Origin: Ensifer adhaerens
GTDB lineage: Bacteria > Pseudomonadota > Alphaproteobacteria > Rhizobiales > Rhizobiaceae
Assembly: GCF_013283195.1 (NCBI RefSeq)
Contig: NZ_JABEKT010000001.1
Location: forward strand, 2,638,509-2,702,508
DNA: 64,000 nt
Reading direction: 5' to 3'
The notes under the pieces were generated by a model. The model had not been told where the DNA came from. It was given only the letters and a program-made list of their open reading frames with translations, and searched no databases. Within the stretch, counting starts at the first letter, position 1; every line of letters begins with the position of its first letter. Position numbers and translations under genes: made by a program. This document shows positions 22,419 through 30,121 of the stretch, piece after piece.

Positions 22419-23248
22419 CAATGATGCCCTCCAGGCGTGGAATGAGACGCTGTCTCCAACCGGCGCCGCCCGATCGGCAGCAGACTCAGTACGAAAAGCG
22501 CAAGTGCGGCAACGACGATAGACGGTCCCGAAGGCGTATCCCAGTGCAGCGAGCCGAAAAGTCCGCCGGTCACGGCAAGCGCGCCGATGACCGAGGCGAG
22601 AACAGCCATGATTTCAGGCGATGTCGCAAAGCGTCGTGCCGTCGCCGCCGGGATGATCAGCAGCGACGTGATCAGGAGGATGCCGACGATCTTCATGGCA
22701 ATGGCGATCACCAATGCCATCAGTAGCATGAAGAACAGCCGCGCCCGCTCCGGCTTCATGCCTTCCGCTTCCGCAAGTTCCGGATTGACTGTGGAGGCCA
22801 GCAGCGGCCGCCAGAGATAGACGATGGCGAAGATCACCAGGATGCCGCCGCCCCAGATGATGTCGATGTCGGATTCCGACACCGCCAGGATGTCGCCGAA
22901 GAGAAAGCCGACGAGATCGATGCGCACCCAGGTCATGAAGGCGACGATAACGAGCCCGATCGACAGTGCCGAATGCGAGAGGATGCCGAGCAGCGCGTCG
23001 GTCGACAGCGCCCCGCGCCGCTGCAGGAAGAGCAACAGTATGGAGACGGCAGCCGCGACGATGAACACCGCCACCATCAGGTTGAGATCGAGGAGCAAGG
23101 ACAAGGCCACACCCAGCAGCGCCGAATGCGCCATGGTGTCGCCGAAATAGGCCATGCGCCGCCAGATAACGAAGCAGCCGAGCGGGCCCGCCATGACGGC
23201 GATGCCGATGCCGGCGATCAGCGCCCGGACGAAGAAATCGTCAAGCAT
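22418..23248 (-). CDS. znuB: Zinc ABC transporter permease ZnuB
   Basis: A 276-residue inner-membrane permease of the ABC-3 (metal) family with about eight hydrophobic segments. These include the N-terminal 'ALIAGIGIAVMAGPLGCFVIWRRMAYFGDTMAHSALLG', of which 'GDTMAHSALLG' is the classic motif of ZnuB/MntB/TroC permeases. It moves Zn2+ delivered by ZnuA across the inner membrane. The start at 23248 overlaps the znuC stop by eight bases, and the stop overlaps the zur ATG, so the three genes are tightly coupled. Confidence 0.93.
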   Translation of the reverse strand: MLDDFFVRALIAGIGIAVMAGPLGCFVIWRRMAYFGDTMAHSALLGVALSLLLDLNLMVAVFIVAAAVSILLLFLQRRGALSTDALLGILSHSALSIGLVIVAFMTWVRIDLVGFLFGDILAVSESDIDIIWGGGILVIFAIVYLWRPLLASTVNPELAEAEGMKPERARLFFMLLMALVIAIAMKIVGILLITSLLIIPAATARRFATSPEIMAVLASVIGALAVTGGLFGSLHWDTPSGPSIVVAALALFVLSLLPIGRRRLETASHSTPGGHH

Positions 23249-24146
23249 CGCGCTTCTCCTTCAATTCGAAGCCATGCAGGCGGCTATGGTGACCGCAGCC
23301 GCAATCGTCGCCATGGTCATGCACGTTGTCGTCCTCGTCGTGGTGATGGCCGTCGCCGGGATAACAGTGCTCGGTGATCGAACCATCCGCATGCAGCACG
23401 CGCCCGTCGGGCAGATGGGTGTGGTCGTGGTTGTGGCTATAAACCGCAAGCGTGCTGGCGGCACGGCGGCCGAAGAGCTTCTGGTATTCAGGACTCTGGC
23501 TGACGGCCTGCGGCGTGCCGGTGCAGCAGACATGGCCGTTGAGGCAGACGACCGTGTCGGTCTCGGCCATGACGATATGCAGGTCGTGCGAGATCAGGAG
23601 GATGCCGCAGCCGGTGCGGTTGCGGATCTGCTTGATCAGTTCATAGAGCGCAATCTCGCCGCTGAAATCGACCCCCTGCACCGGTTCGTCAAGCACCAGC
23701 AGGTCCGGCTTGCGGGCAATCGCGCGCGCGAGCAGCGCCCGCTGGAATTCGCCGCCTGACAGATGTTGCACCTCGGCCTTCGCCAGGTGCAGCACGCCGG
23801 TCGCCGACAGCGCCTCCTCGATTTCCCGGCCTTTCAGCGGCCCGGTCAAGGTCATCAGCCGCTCGACCGTCAAGGGCAGCGTCCAGTCGACGGAAAGCTT
23901 CTGCGGGACATAGCCCACCTTCAGACCCGGCTTGCGCTCGACGTAGCCTTCGTCGGCCTTCAGCACGCCGATCGCGGTCTTTGCCGTCGTCGACTTGCCG
24001 GAGCCATTGGGCCCGATCAAGGTGACGATCTCACCGGGGCTGATCGAAAACTCGACGCCGCGCACCAGCCAGCGGCCGTTGCGGCGAACACCGGCATTGT
24101 TCAACCGCACCAGCGGTGTCGTTTCTGGGGATCGGAAATTCAGCAT
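23241..24146 (-). CDS. znuC: Zinc ABC transporter ATP-binding protein ZnuC
   Basis: A 301-residue ATPase. Walker A is 'GPNGSGKST', the ABC signature 'LSGGEFQRALLARAI', Walker B 'LLVLDEPVQGVD', with the H-loop in 'LISHDLHIV'. The C terminus is long and His/Asp-rich ('HNHDHTHLP', 'GDGHHHDEDDNVHDHGDD'), which suggests zinc sensing or storage. The start MLNFRSPE at 24146 is chosen because longer frames would run into the Zur operator region. It drives import through ZnuB. The operon is divergent from znuA and shares its control region. Confidence 0.93.
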   Translation of the reverse strand: MLNFRSPETTPLVRLNNAGVRRNGRWLVRGVEFSISPGEIVTLIGPNGSGKSTTAKTAIGVLKADEGYVERKPGLKVGYVPQKLSVDWTLPLTVERLMTLTGPLKGREIEEALSATGVLHLAKAEVQHLSGGEFQRALLARAIARKPDLLVLDEPVQGVDFSGEIALYELIKQIRNRTGCGILLISHDLHIVMAETDTVVCLNGHVCCTGTPQAVSQSPEYQKLFGRRAASTLAVYSHNHDHTHLPDGRVLHADGSITEHCYPGDGHHHDEDDNVHDHGDDCGCGHHSRLHGFELKEKRDA

Positions 24147-24189
24147 CAAAAAAATTCCGGATTGGCGGTTGCCACTGGCTATCGCACAC

Positions 24190-24226
24190 GTTATAGCATA
24201 ACGCAATTGATGTAATAACATTACAT
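24190..24226. promoter_or_regulatory. Two Zur-type operators between znuC and znuA
   Basis: Two palindromes lie side by side: GTTATAGCATAAC (24190-24202) and ATGTAATAACATTACAT (24210-24226). They stand 44 bases upstream of the znuC start and 124 bases upstream of the znuA start, fitting zinc-dependent repression of both transcripts. Confidence 0.75.
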
Positions 24227-24349
24227 TGAAACATCGACACGTTCAACCTGATGTGTGCGTGGTGTTTCAAGTGTCCGAACTGCGCCTGCCTCTGACAGAA
24301 AACTGAACAAGTTCAGGGACTTGCGTGACATTCAAGCCCGGAGAAACCG

Positions 24350-25399
24350 ATGAAATCGTCTTCCGCCCTGCTGTTTGCCTCCACCATCCTGTTGTCGTCG
24401 CCCGTTGCGGCTGCGGGACCTAATGTGGTGGCTTCGATCAAGCCTGTCCACTCGCTCGTCGCATCGATCATGCAGGGCGTTGGTGAACCCGCGCTGATCG
24501 TCGAGGGTGCCGCCTCTCCCCACACCTACAACATGAAGCCATCGAACGCTGCGGCACTTCAGGCGGCCAAGGTGGTGTTCTGGGTCGGACCCGGCCTTGA
24601 GGCCTTTCTCGACAAGCCGCTCGATGCCTTGAGCGGCGGCGCCAAGGTGGTGGAACTCAGCGAGGTGCCCGGGCTTGAGAAGCTGAAATTCCGCGAAGGC
24701 GGCGCCTTCGAGGCACATGATCATGGCCATGAGGGCCACGAAGGCGAAGCCGGTCACGGCGAAGAAGGCCATAAACACACCGAGGGTGAGGCGGAACACG
24801 ACCACGCCGCAGCGCCCGAAGCTGCTGCAGCCCATGATCACGACCACGCGCATGAGGGTCATGATCACGATCACGATGGTTTCGACATGCACCTGTGGCT
24901 CGACCCGCAGAACGCCAAGGCGATGGCGGCGGCGATCGAAAAGACCCTCGCCGAAGCCGATCCGGACAATGCGGCCACCTACAAGGCCAACCTCGACAAG
25001 CTCGGCGAGCGGCTAGACGCGCTCGACAAGTCCCTCGTTGAAACCGTCGCACCGGTGAAGGACAAGCCCTTCATCGTCTTCCATGATGCCTACCAGTATT
25101 TCGAGCACCGCTACCAGGTGCGGGTGGCCGGCTCGATCACCGTCAGCCCGGAGGTTCTGCCCGGTGCCGAGCGGCTGTCGCAGATCCATGCCAAGATCAA
25201 GGAACTCGGCGCGACCTGCGTTTTCGCCGAGCCGCAATTCGAGCCGAAGCTGATCAATGTGGTGATCGAGGGCACGCCGGCGAAATCCGGAACGCTAGAC
25301 CCGGAAGCGGCCACGCTTGATGCCGGCCCGGATCTCTATTTCCAGCTGATGGAAGGCATCGGCACGTCGCTGAAGACCTGCCTCACGTCGGCAAGCTGA
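24350..25399 (+). CDS. znuA: Zinc ABC transporter periplasmic binding protein ZnuA
   Basis: A 349-residue cluster A-I (metal-binding) periplasmic protein with a signal peptide ending near 'SSPVAAA'. Zinc-ligand histidines are expected in 'VEGAASPHTYNMKPS', 'DMHLWLDP' and 'FHDAYQYFEHRY'. A His/Asp/Glu-rich loop of about 70 residues (roughly 118-190) is typical of ZnuA and absent from the manganese-binding relatives. It captures Zn2+ for ZnuBC and is transcribed divergently from them. A rho-independent terminator follows. Confidence 0.93.
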   Translation: MKSSSALLFASTILLSSPVAAAGPNVVASIKPVHSLVASIMQGVGEPALIVEGAASPHTYNMKPSNAAALQAAKVVFWVGPGLEAFLDKPLDALSGGAKVVELSEVPGLEKLKFREGGAFEAHDHGHEGHEGEAGHGEEGHKHTEGEAEHDHAAAPEAAAAHDHDHAHEGHDHDHDGFDMHLWLDPQNAKAMAAAIEKTLAEADPDNAATYKANLDKLGERLDALDKSLVETVAPVKDKPFIVFHDAYQYFEHRYQVRVAGSITVSPEVLPGAERLSQIHAKIKELGATCVFAEPQFEPKLINVVIEGTPAKSGTLDPEAATLDAGPDLYFQLMEGIGTSLKTCLTSAS

Positions 25400-25462
25400 A
25401 CCGTCCTCCCAAGGCGGCAAGCCCGTCTGTCAAGGCGGAGAAATCCGCCTTTGAGGCGGCAG

Positions 25463-25490
25463 GGGTGGGCGTCCGCGCCCGCCCTTTTCT
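25463..25490 (+). terminator. Rho-independent terminator after znuA
   Basis: A nine-pair stem (25463-25471 with 25476-25484, one G-T pair, loop tccg) is followed by ttttcttt. A second hairpin without a T-run (aaggcgga/tccgcctt) lies just upstream. Confidence 0.75.
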
Positions 25491-25503
25491 TTCCTCAATT
25501 TAC

Positions 25504-25516
25504 GTAATGGTATAAC
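25504..25516. promoter_or_regulatory. Zur-type operator before the COG0523 gene
   Basis: GTAATGGTATAAC; its complement GTTATACCATTAC aligns with GTTATAGCATAAC and GTAATAACATTAC at the znu operators (shared pattern GTTATANCATWAC). It ends 14 bases before the ATG at 25531. Confidence 0.65.
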
Positions 25517-25530
25517 ATATAGGAATTGAT

Positions 25531-26733
25531 ATGGAAAAGCTTCCTGTGACCGTGCTGTCCGGCTTTCTCGGCGCCGGCAAGACGACGTTGCTCAACCATG
25601 TGCTGACCAACCGCGACGGCTTGCGTGTTGCCGTGATCGTCAACGACATGAGCGAGATCAACATCGACGCCGCACTGATCCGCGAAGGCGGCGCCAACCT
25701 GTCGCGCACCGAGGAGCAACTGGTCGAAATGACCAATGGCTGCATCTGTTGCACGCTGCGCGACGATCTCCTGCGTGAGGTCCGCCAGCTCGCCGAACAG
25801 AACCGGTTCGACTACCTGCTGATCGAATCGAGCGGCATTTCGGAGCCCCTGCCCGTCGCCACAACCTTCGACTTTCGTGATGAGAACGGCGAGAGCCTTG
25901 CCGACGTCGCCCGCCTCGACACGATGGTGACCGTCGTCGACGCCGCCAATCTGCTGGCGGATTATTCCTCGCTCGATTTCCTCGCCGATCGTGGCGAGAC
26001 CGCAGGCGAAGGCGATACCCGCACCCTGGTCGATCTGCTGGTGGAGCAGATCGAATTTGCCGATGTCGTCGTCCTCAATAAGATCGGCACGGCCACGCCT
26101 GAGCAGCGCGATGCCGCCCGCAAGATCATCGTCGGACTGAACCCGGACGCGCGGCTGGTCGAAGTGGATTTCGGCAAGGTGGAACTGCGCGACGTGCTCG
26201 GCACCGGCCGCTTCGACCTTGCCAGGGCCGAGCAGCACCCGCTCTGGTACAAGGAATTGCACGGCTTCAAGGATCATATCCCGGAAACCGAGGAATACGG
26301 TATCCGCTCCTTCGTCTACAAGGCGCGCCGTCCGTTCGATCCCACGCGCTTTCAGGCGTTTCTCGACCGCTCCTGGCCGGGCGTGGTGCGCGCCAAGGGC
26401 TTCTTCTGGCTGGCAACGCGGCCCTATCATGTCGGCGAGTTGAGCCAGGCTGGCGCGCTGGTCAGAACGTCGAAGATGGGCCTGTGGTGGGCAGCCGTGC
26501 CGAGGGAGCAATGGCCGCGCGACCCCGGCTTCCTCAGGGCTGTCGGCCCCTATATCGACCCCGTCTGGGGAGACCGTCGCCAGGAGATCGTCTTCATCGG
26601 CGCCGACCCGATGGACCAGGCCGCGCTGAGCGCCGAACTCGATGCGTGCCTCGTCAAAGACACCAGCTTTCAGCCGGACCGCTGGCGGGATCTGCCGGAT
26701 CCCTTCGCAAGCTGGTCGCAGCGGGCGGCCTGA
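25531..26733 (+). CDS. COG0523 GTPase, putative zinc metallochaperone (CobW/ZigA-like)
   Basis: This 400-residue G3E-family GTPase has Walker A '[11 protein letters not shown]', the metal-binding C-x-C-C motif in '[11 protein letters not shown]', Walker B-type 'ESSGISEP' and the guanine motif 'LNKIG' (NKxD-like). The C-terminal CobW_C domain covers about residues 265-385. COG0523 proteins insert or redistribute metals; those under Zur control serve zinc-dependent proteins during starvation. The operator immediately upstream and the znu genes next door place this one in the zinc group rather than cobalamin synthesis. Its stop codon overlaps the start of a small gene (TGATG). Confidence 0.88.
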   Translation: MEKLPVTVLSGFLGAGKTTLLNHVLTNRDGLRVAVIVNDMSEINIDAALIREGGANLSRTEEQLVEMTNGCICCTLRDDLLREVRQLAEQNRFDYLLIESSGISEPLPVATTFDFRDENGESLADVARLDTMVTVVDAANLLADYSSLDFLADRGETAGEGDTRTLVDLLVEQIEFADVVVLNKIGTATPEQRDAARKIIVGLNPDARLVEVDFGKVELRDVLGTGRFDLARAEQHPLWYKELHGFKDHIPETEEYGIRSFVYKARRPFDPTRFQAFLDRSWPGVVRAKGFFWLATRPYHVGELSQAGALVRTSKMGLWWAAVPREQWPRDPGFLRAVGPYIDPVWGDRRQEIVFIGADPMDQAALSAELDACLVKDTSFQPDRWRDLPDPFASWSQRAA

Positions 26734-26951
26734 TGCAGGCAACGGGACAGAGGCCGCGCCGGCTGCGCTTCACCTGCATGGGGCTCAATGCGGCCGGCAG
26801 GCCGGTGCCGATGTTCGATCCGTTCTTCGACGGGCGAGATGAGGTAGAGGAAGGTCCTGTGCCGGTGGGACCGCTGGAGCTTCTGCTGTTCGGAAAGCGG
26901 GAACGGACCGAGCCTGAAGATCTCCCGCCGATGCGTCGAACGACAACGTAG
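26733..26951 (+). CDS. Small hypothetical protein coupled to the COG0523 gene
   Basis: A 72-residue basic/acidic protein ([20 protein letters not shown]...) whose ATG overlaps the stop codon of the zinc-chaperone GTPase, so it is probably translated by coupling and belongs to the Zur-controlled unit. I recognise no domain. The single cysteine and the 'FDPFFDG' stretch are the only notable points. The overlap and the absence of any better frame argue that it is real. Confidence 0.5.
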   Translation: MQATGQRPRRLRFTCMGLNAAGRPVPMFDPFFDGRDEVEEGPVPVGPLELLLFGKRERTEPEDLPPMRRTTT

Positions 26952-27020
26952 CCCCCGGGAGGAGGAGGAAGGGGTCGGCGTTTCGTCAGACAGGCATTTG
27001 GGGATCTGCCAAAAGTCGAA

Positions 27021-27042
27021 GGGGCAGCCCGAAGGCTGCCCC
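27021..27042 (-). terminator. Hairpin between convergent genes
   Basis: Perfect nine-pair stem ggggcagcc/ggctgcccc with loop cgaa, 12 bases after the stop of the minus-strand RcnB-like gene. The T-run is weak on either strand, so termination is plausible but not certain. Confidence 0.45.
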
Positions 27043-27053
27043 GATCGCTTGGC

Positions 27054-27446
27054 TTAACGCGTCGATGCCAGGCCGACGATGACGCCGGTCGCCAGGCTGA
27101 TCAGCAGGAAGTCGTTGTCGACGCGCACCCACTGCTGGCCACGCGGCGGCTGGCGCAGCTTGTAGCGGCGGTAGTCACGCACCTGCGCCATATGGCGGCG
27201 CTCGGCCGGGCTCAGGCGATGGCCGCGGGACCAGCGTTCCCTCTTTTCGATGGTGACCCGCTTTTCGATGGTCACGTGCCTGTCACCACGGCGCTCCACG
27301 TTGCGGTCCATGTGGCGATCAACCTGATGGCGCTGGTAGCGGTCATGGTTCTGGGCGACTTCGAAGGAACCTGCCGGCTGCGCAAAGGCGGCGACCGGCG
27401 TGATCAGGAAGGAGCTGGCGACCAGGGCGGTCAGGAGACGTTTCAT
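27054..27446 (-). CDS. RcnB-family periplasmic protein
   Basis: A 130-residue protein with a signal peptide (MKRLLTALVASSFLITPVAAFA) and a C-terminal RcnB-like domain ('VRDYRRYKLRQPPRGQQWVRVDNDFLLISLATGVI'). The middle is rich in His and Arg ('HDRYQRHQVDRHMDRNVERR'), fitting metal binding. RcnB of Escherichia coli is a periplasmic protein needed for nickel/cobalt export balance; most homologues, including rhizobial ones, are uncharacterised. A palindrome like the Zur boxes lies 82 bases upstream, which could link it to zinc. Confidence 0.8.
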   Translation of the reverse strand: MKRLLTALVASSFLITPVAAFAQPAGSFEVAQNHDRYQRHQVDRHMDRNVERRGDRHVTIEKRVTIEKRERWSRGHRLSPAERRHMAQVRDYRRYKLRQPPRGQQWVRVDNDFLLISLATGVIVGLASTR

Positions 27447-27527
27447 CGGGGTATTCCTTTCGTTATTTGCACCCCGAAAATAGGCCCGACTTCCTGAACC
27501 GAATATGAAACACTACATTACAAATAC

Positions 27528-27540
27528 GTAATGATATTCT
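27528..27540. promoter_or_regulatory. Possible weak Zur-like site upstream of the RcnB-like gene
   Basis: GTAATGATATTCT; its complement fits the pattern GTTATANCATWAC at about ten of thirteen positions and overlaps the wider palindrome cattac/gtaatg (27516-27533). The flanking tACGTAATG is shared with the site before the COG0523 gene. Confidence 0.35.
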
Positions 27541-27573
27541 ATGCTTATGAGCGTTTCCTTACAAACGTGCACT

Positions 27574-29199
27574 TCACTCGGACAAGCTGACGTAACGGAA
27601 ACGATCGAAATCCGCCGGCAGTCCCGCGCCCGATGTGTCGAACGCGAACATGCCAGCGAAGGCCCCGGTGAAGGATCCGTGCTCGCCGCGGCCACCCTCG
27701 TCCGACACCACACCGGCATCGAGAACCGGGCCGATCGCCTGCCACTCCATCTCGCCGTCGGCGCGCCAGAAAAACTGCAGGTCATTGTCACGCACCTCCA
27801 TGGCAAGCTCGATCGGTCCCGTCGGAACGGCGATGCCGCTTCCGATGGGAAACTGCAGCCGGCCATGCGGGAAGTCGCCCGGACAGGACAGGATCGTCAA
27901 CGCCCGCCCGAGTGTCTCATGCCAGGTCAGGCCGAGCGCATGGAACTTGTGGCGGTTGTAGTAGTGCGCGAGCCCGGCCACCTGCTGGTAGGTCCCGGGC
28001 GCGAATTCGACGGTGGTTTCGGCGCGGAAGGAGTGATGCTCCTGCCGGCGGGCAACGAGCGCCTGCTCGAACCAGCTGCCGATGCTCTCGCGGCCAAAGA
28101 GCCGCAAATGCCCTGCCCGTCTTTCCAGCGAAAAGATCCGCTCGGGCAGCGGCGTTCGCAGCCATTGGAATTCGGACGGCAGCGCCGTTTCATCGAAATC
28201 GGTCTCGACCACACGCGGCGACGACGGGGCCCGGGCGCCGGCCGGGGCTGCCACTGTGATCTCGGGAACCGGCCCGCCGTTTTCCAGATAGAGCCAGCCA
28301 TCGTCGCGCCAGACGCATTTCTGCAGCGCCGTCTCGCGGCCAAGCGTGCAGCGGCGCTGGGGCGGCAACGGTCGGCCGCAGAGATGCGTGTGATAGGCCT
28401 GCCCATCGGGCGTCTCGACATATTGCCCGTGCCCGGCGCGCTGCAGCGGCGCGTCGGGATGGTCCTTCGAGGTGATCAGGTAAGTATCCGGATGCATCTC
28501 GTAAGGACCGTCGATCGTGCGCGAACGCGCCATGGTCACGGCATGATCGTATCCGGTGCCGCCCTCCGCCGTCGTCAGATAGTACCAGCCATTGCGCTTG
28601 AAGAGATGCGGCCCCTCGACCAGACCCAGCGACGAGCCGGCAAAGATGTTCTTCACCGGCCCGGTAAGCCTGCGCTTTCGCTCGTCCCATTGCTGCAGCA
28701 GGATGCCGTCGAAGGCCGGATGTTTGGGCGAGCCGCCGAAGCTCTCGCTGCGGTGGTTCCACTGCATGTTCAGAAACCACTTGCGGCCGTCATCGTCATG
28801 GAACAGCGACGGGTCGAAGCCGGAGGAATTCACGTAAACCGGATCGGACCAGACCGCCTCGATCGCCTCCGCCGTGACGATGTAATTGTGCGCGTCCTTG
28901 AAGTTGCCGTCGAAGCGCTTGACGTCGGTATAGACGAGAAAGAACAGCCCATCGTCATAGGAAAGGCACGGCGCCCAGACGCCGCAGCTATCGGGATTGC
29001 CGCGCATGTCGAGCTGGCTTGCCCGCTCCAGCGGCCGGCGCACCAGCCGCCAATTTACCAGATCGCGCGAATGATGGATCTGGACACCCGGATACCACTC
29101 GAACGTGGACGTGGCGATGTAGTAGTCCTCGCCGACGCGGCAGATCGACGGATCCGGGTTGAAGCCGGGCAGGATCGGGTTGCGAATCAGGGCAGTCAT
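27574..29199 (-). CDS. Glycoside hydrolase family 43 (beta-xylosidase/arabinofuranosidase-like)
   Basis: A 541-residue protein. The five-bladed GH43 propeller fills the first ~320 residues: the catalytic base Asp16 in 'GFNPDPSICRVGEDYYIA', the pKa-modulating Asp in 'SSGFDPSLFHDDDG' and the catalytic acid Glu in 'GLVEGPHLF'. A C-terminal beta-sandwich of about 200 residues, typical of XynB-type beta-xylosidases, follows ('FQWLRTPLPERIFSLE'). There is no signal peptide, so it acts on short imported oligosaccharides in the cytoplasm. The start at 29199 (MTALIRNP) is preferred to 29208. A LacI-type palindrome lies 60 bases upstream. Substrate (xylan- or arabinan-derived) is inferred from family only. 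Confidence 0.88.
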   Translation of the reverse strand: MTALIRNPILPGFNPDPSICRVGEDYYIATSTFEWYPGVQIHHSRDLVNWRLVRRPLERASQLDMRGNPDSCGVWAPCLSYDDGLFFLVYTDVKRFDGNFKDAHNYIVTAEAIEAVWSDPVYVNSSGFDPSLFHDDDGRKWFLNMQWNHRSESFGGSPKHPAFDGILLQQWDERKRRLTGPVKNIFAGSSLGLVEGPHLFKRNGWYYLTTAEGGTGYDHAVTMARSRTIDGPYEMHPDTYLITSKDHPDAPLQRAGHGQYVETPDGQAYHTHLCGRPLPPQRRCTLGRETALQKCVWRDDGWLYLENGGPVPEITVAAPAGARAPSSPRVVETDFDETALPSEFQWLRTPLPERIFSLERRAGHLRLFGRESIGSWFEQALVARRQEHHSFRAETTVEFAPGTYQQVAGLAHYYNRHKFHALGLTWHETLGRALTILSCPGDFPHGRLQFPIGSGIAVPTGPIELAMEVRDNDLQFFWRADGEMEWQAIGPVLDAGVVSDEGGRGEHGSFTGAFAGMFAFDTSGAGLPADFDRFRYVSLSE

Positions 29200-29545
29200 A
29201 CCGGGCACTTCCTCCGTTTATCGACCACATCCAGCCCCAAACCATCACGATTTTCAAGACTGCAACGTTGCAGTTAGCTATGCGACATAGGGCGACGCCC
29301 ATGGGAATCCGGCAGTATCGTCATTCCCCGCCTTCAGATTTCCAAGTGGAACCCCCTGACGATACTGGGTCATGCCCTGTTGTGCCCAATGATTGGGCAA
29401 TCGCCTGATAGCTCTATTCGACTTTAGTCTGGGGTGGCGGAACTAACAGGGAAAATCGAGCCTCGGACTTGAACGCGGGCTTGAAATCGGCACTCTGCCT
29501 GTGCTTGGCACAAAAACCAAAACAGCCACTGCGGGGAGGAAATCG
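29200..29545. other. Divergent promoter region GH43 / TRAP genes
   Basis: This holds the 16-base palindrome at 29259-29274 and, on the right, the ribosome binding site ggggagga (29533-29540) of the TRAP small permease. No coding frame is credible. Confidence 0.5.
29259..29274. promoter_or_regulatory. LacI-family-type operator upstream of GH43
   Basis: ACTGCAACGTTGCAGT is a perfect 16-base palindrome with the central CG typical of LacI-family operators. It resembles ACTGTAACGTTACCGT before the mannoside ABC genes (45168-45183). It is 60 bases before the GH43 start. Confidence 0.65.
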
Positions 29546-30121
29546 ATGAAAGCGTTACTCGGCTTCAGCCGACTCATAGACACGATTACCGAGTTCATCG
29601 GCAAATCGGTCTCCTGGCTCATTCTGGTTGCTGTGCTCGTCAGCGCCGGCAATGCCGTCATCCGGAAAATCTTCAACATGTCGTCGAACGCCTGGCTAGA
29701 GGCGCAGTGGTATCTGTTCGGTGCCGCCTTCATGTTTGCAGCCGCCTACACGCTGAGCCAGAACGAGCATATCCGCATCGACGTGGTCTACGGCCAGTTC
29801 TCGCGCCGCGTGCAGCACTGGATCGACCTGTTCGGCCATGTCTTCTTCCTGATGCCTTTCGTGCTCCTGGTGCTGTATTACCTCTTTCCCTATGTGAAGA
29901 TGTCCTTCGTCTCGGGCGAAGTGTCGTCCAGTGCGGGCGGCCTGATCATCTGGCCGGCAAAGGCTATCTTGCTCTTCGGCTTCCTTTTGCTCGCCTTCCA
30001 GGGCGTGTCGGAAATCATCAAGAAGGTCGCGATCATGACCGGCAACATGGACGACCCGACACCTTACGTGCCGACCCATGCGCCGCTTGACGACGTCGTC
30101 GCCCCGGAGGCCCGTCCATGA
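29546..30121 (+). CDS. TRAP transporter small permease (DctQ/TakQ-type)
   Basis: A 191-residue membrane protein with four hydrophobic helices ('SWLILVAVLVSAGNAVIRK', 'LFGAAFMFAAAYTL', 'VFFLMPFVLLVLYYLFPY', 'ILLFGFLLLAFQGVSE'), as usual for the Q subunit of tripartite ATP-independent transporters. The motif 'NAWLEAQWYLFGAAFMFAAAYTL' region and 'NEHIRIDVVY' are characteristic. The start at 29546 is set by ggggagga six bases upstream. The stop overlaps the start of the large permease (ATGA), and the two form the QM membrane complex that uses a sodium or proton gradient. Confidence 0.9.
   Translation: MKALLGFSRLIDTITEFIGKSVSWLILVAVLVSAGNAVIRKIFNMSSNAWLEAQWYLFGAAFMFAAAYTLSQNEHIRIDVVYGQFSRRVQHWIDLFGHVFFLMPFVLLVLYYLFPYVKMSFVSGEVSSSAGGLIIWPAKAILLFGFLLLAFQGVSEIIKKVAIMTGNMDDPTPYVPTHAPLDDVVAPEARP

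Noticed and set aside
25495-26742. Minus-strand open frame of 415 codons opposite the COG0523 GTPase
   Set aside because: The plus strand has all GTPase motifs and a Zur-type operator; the minus frame has none and starts in the intergenic region only by chance.
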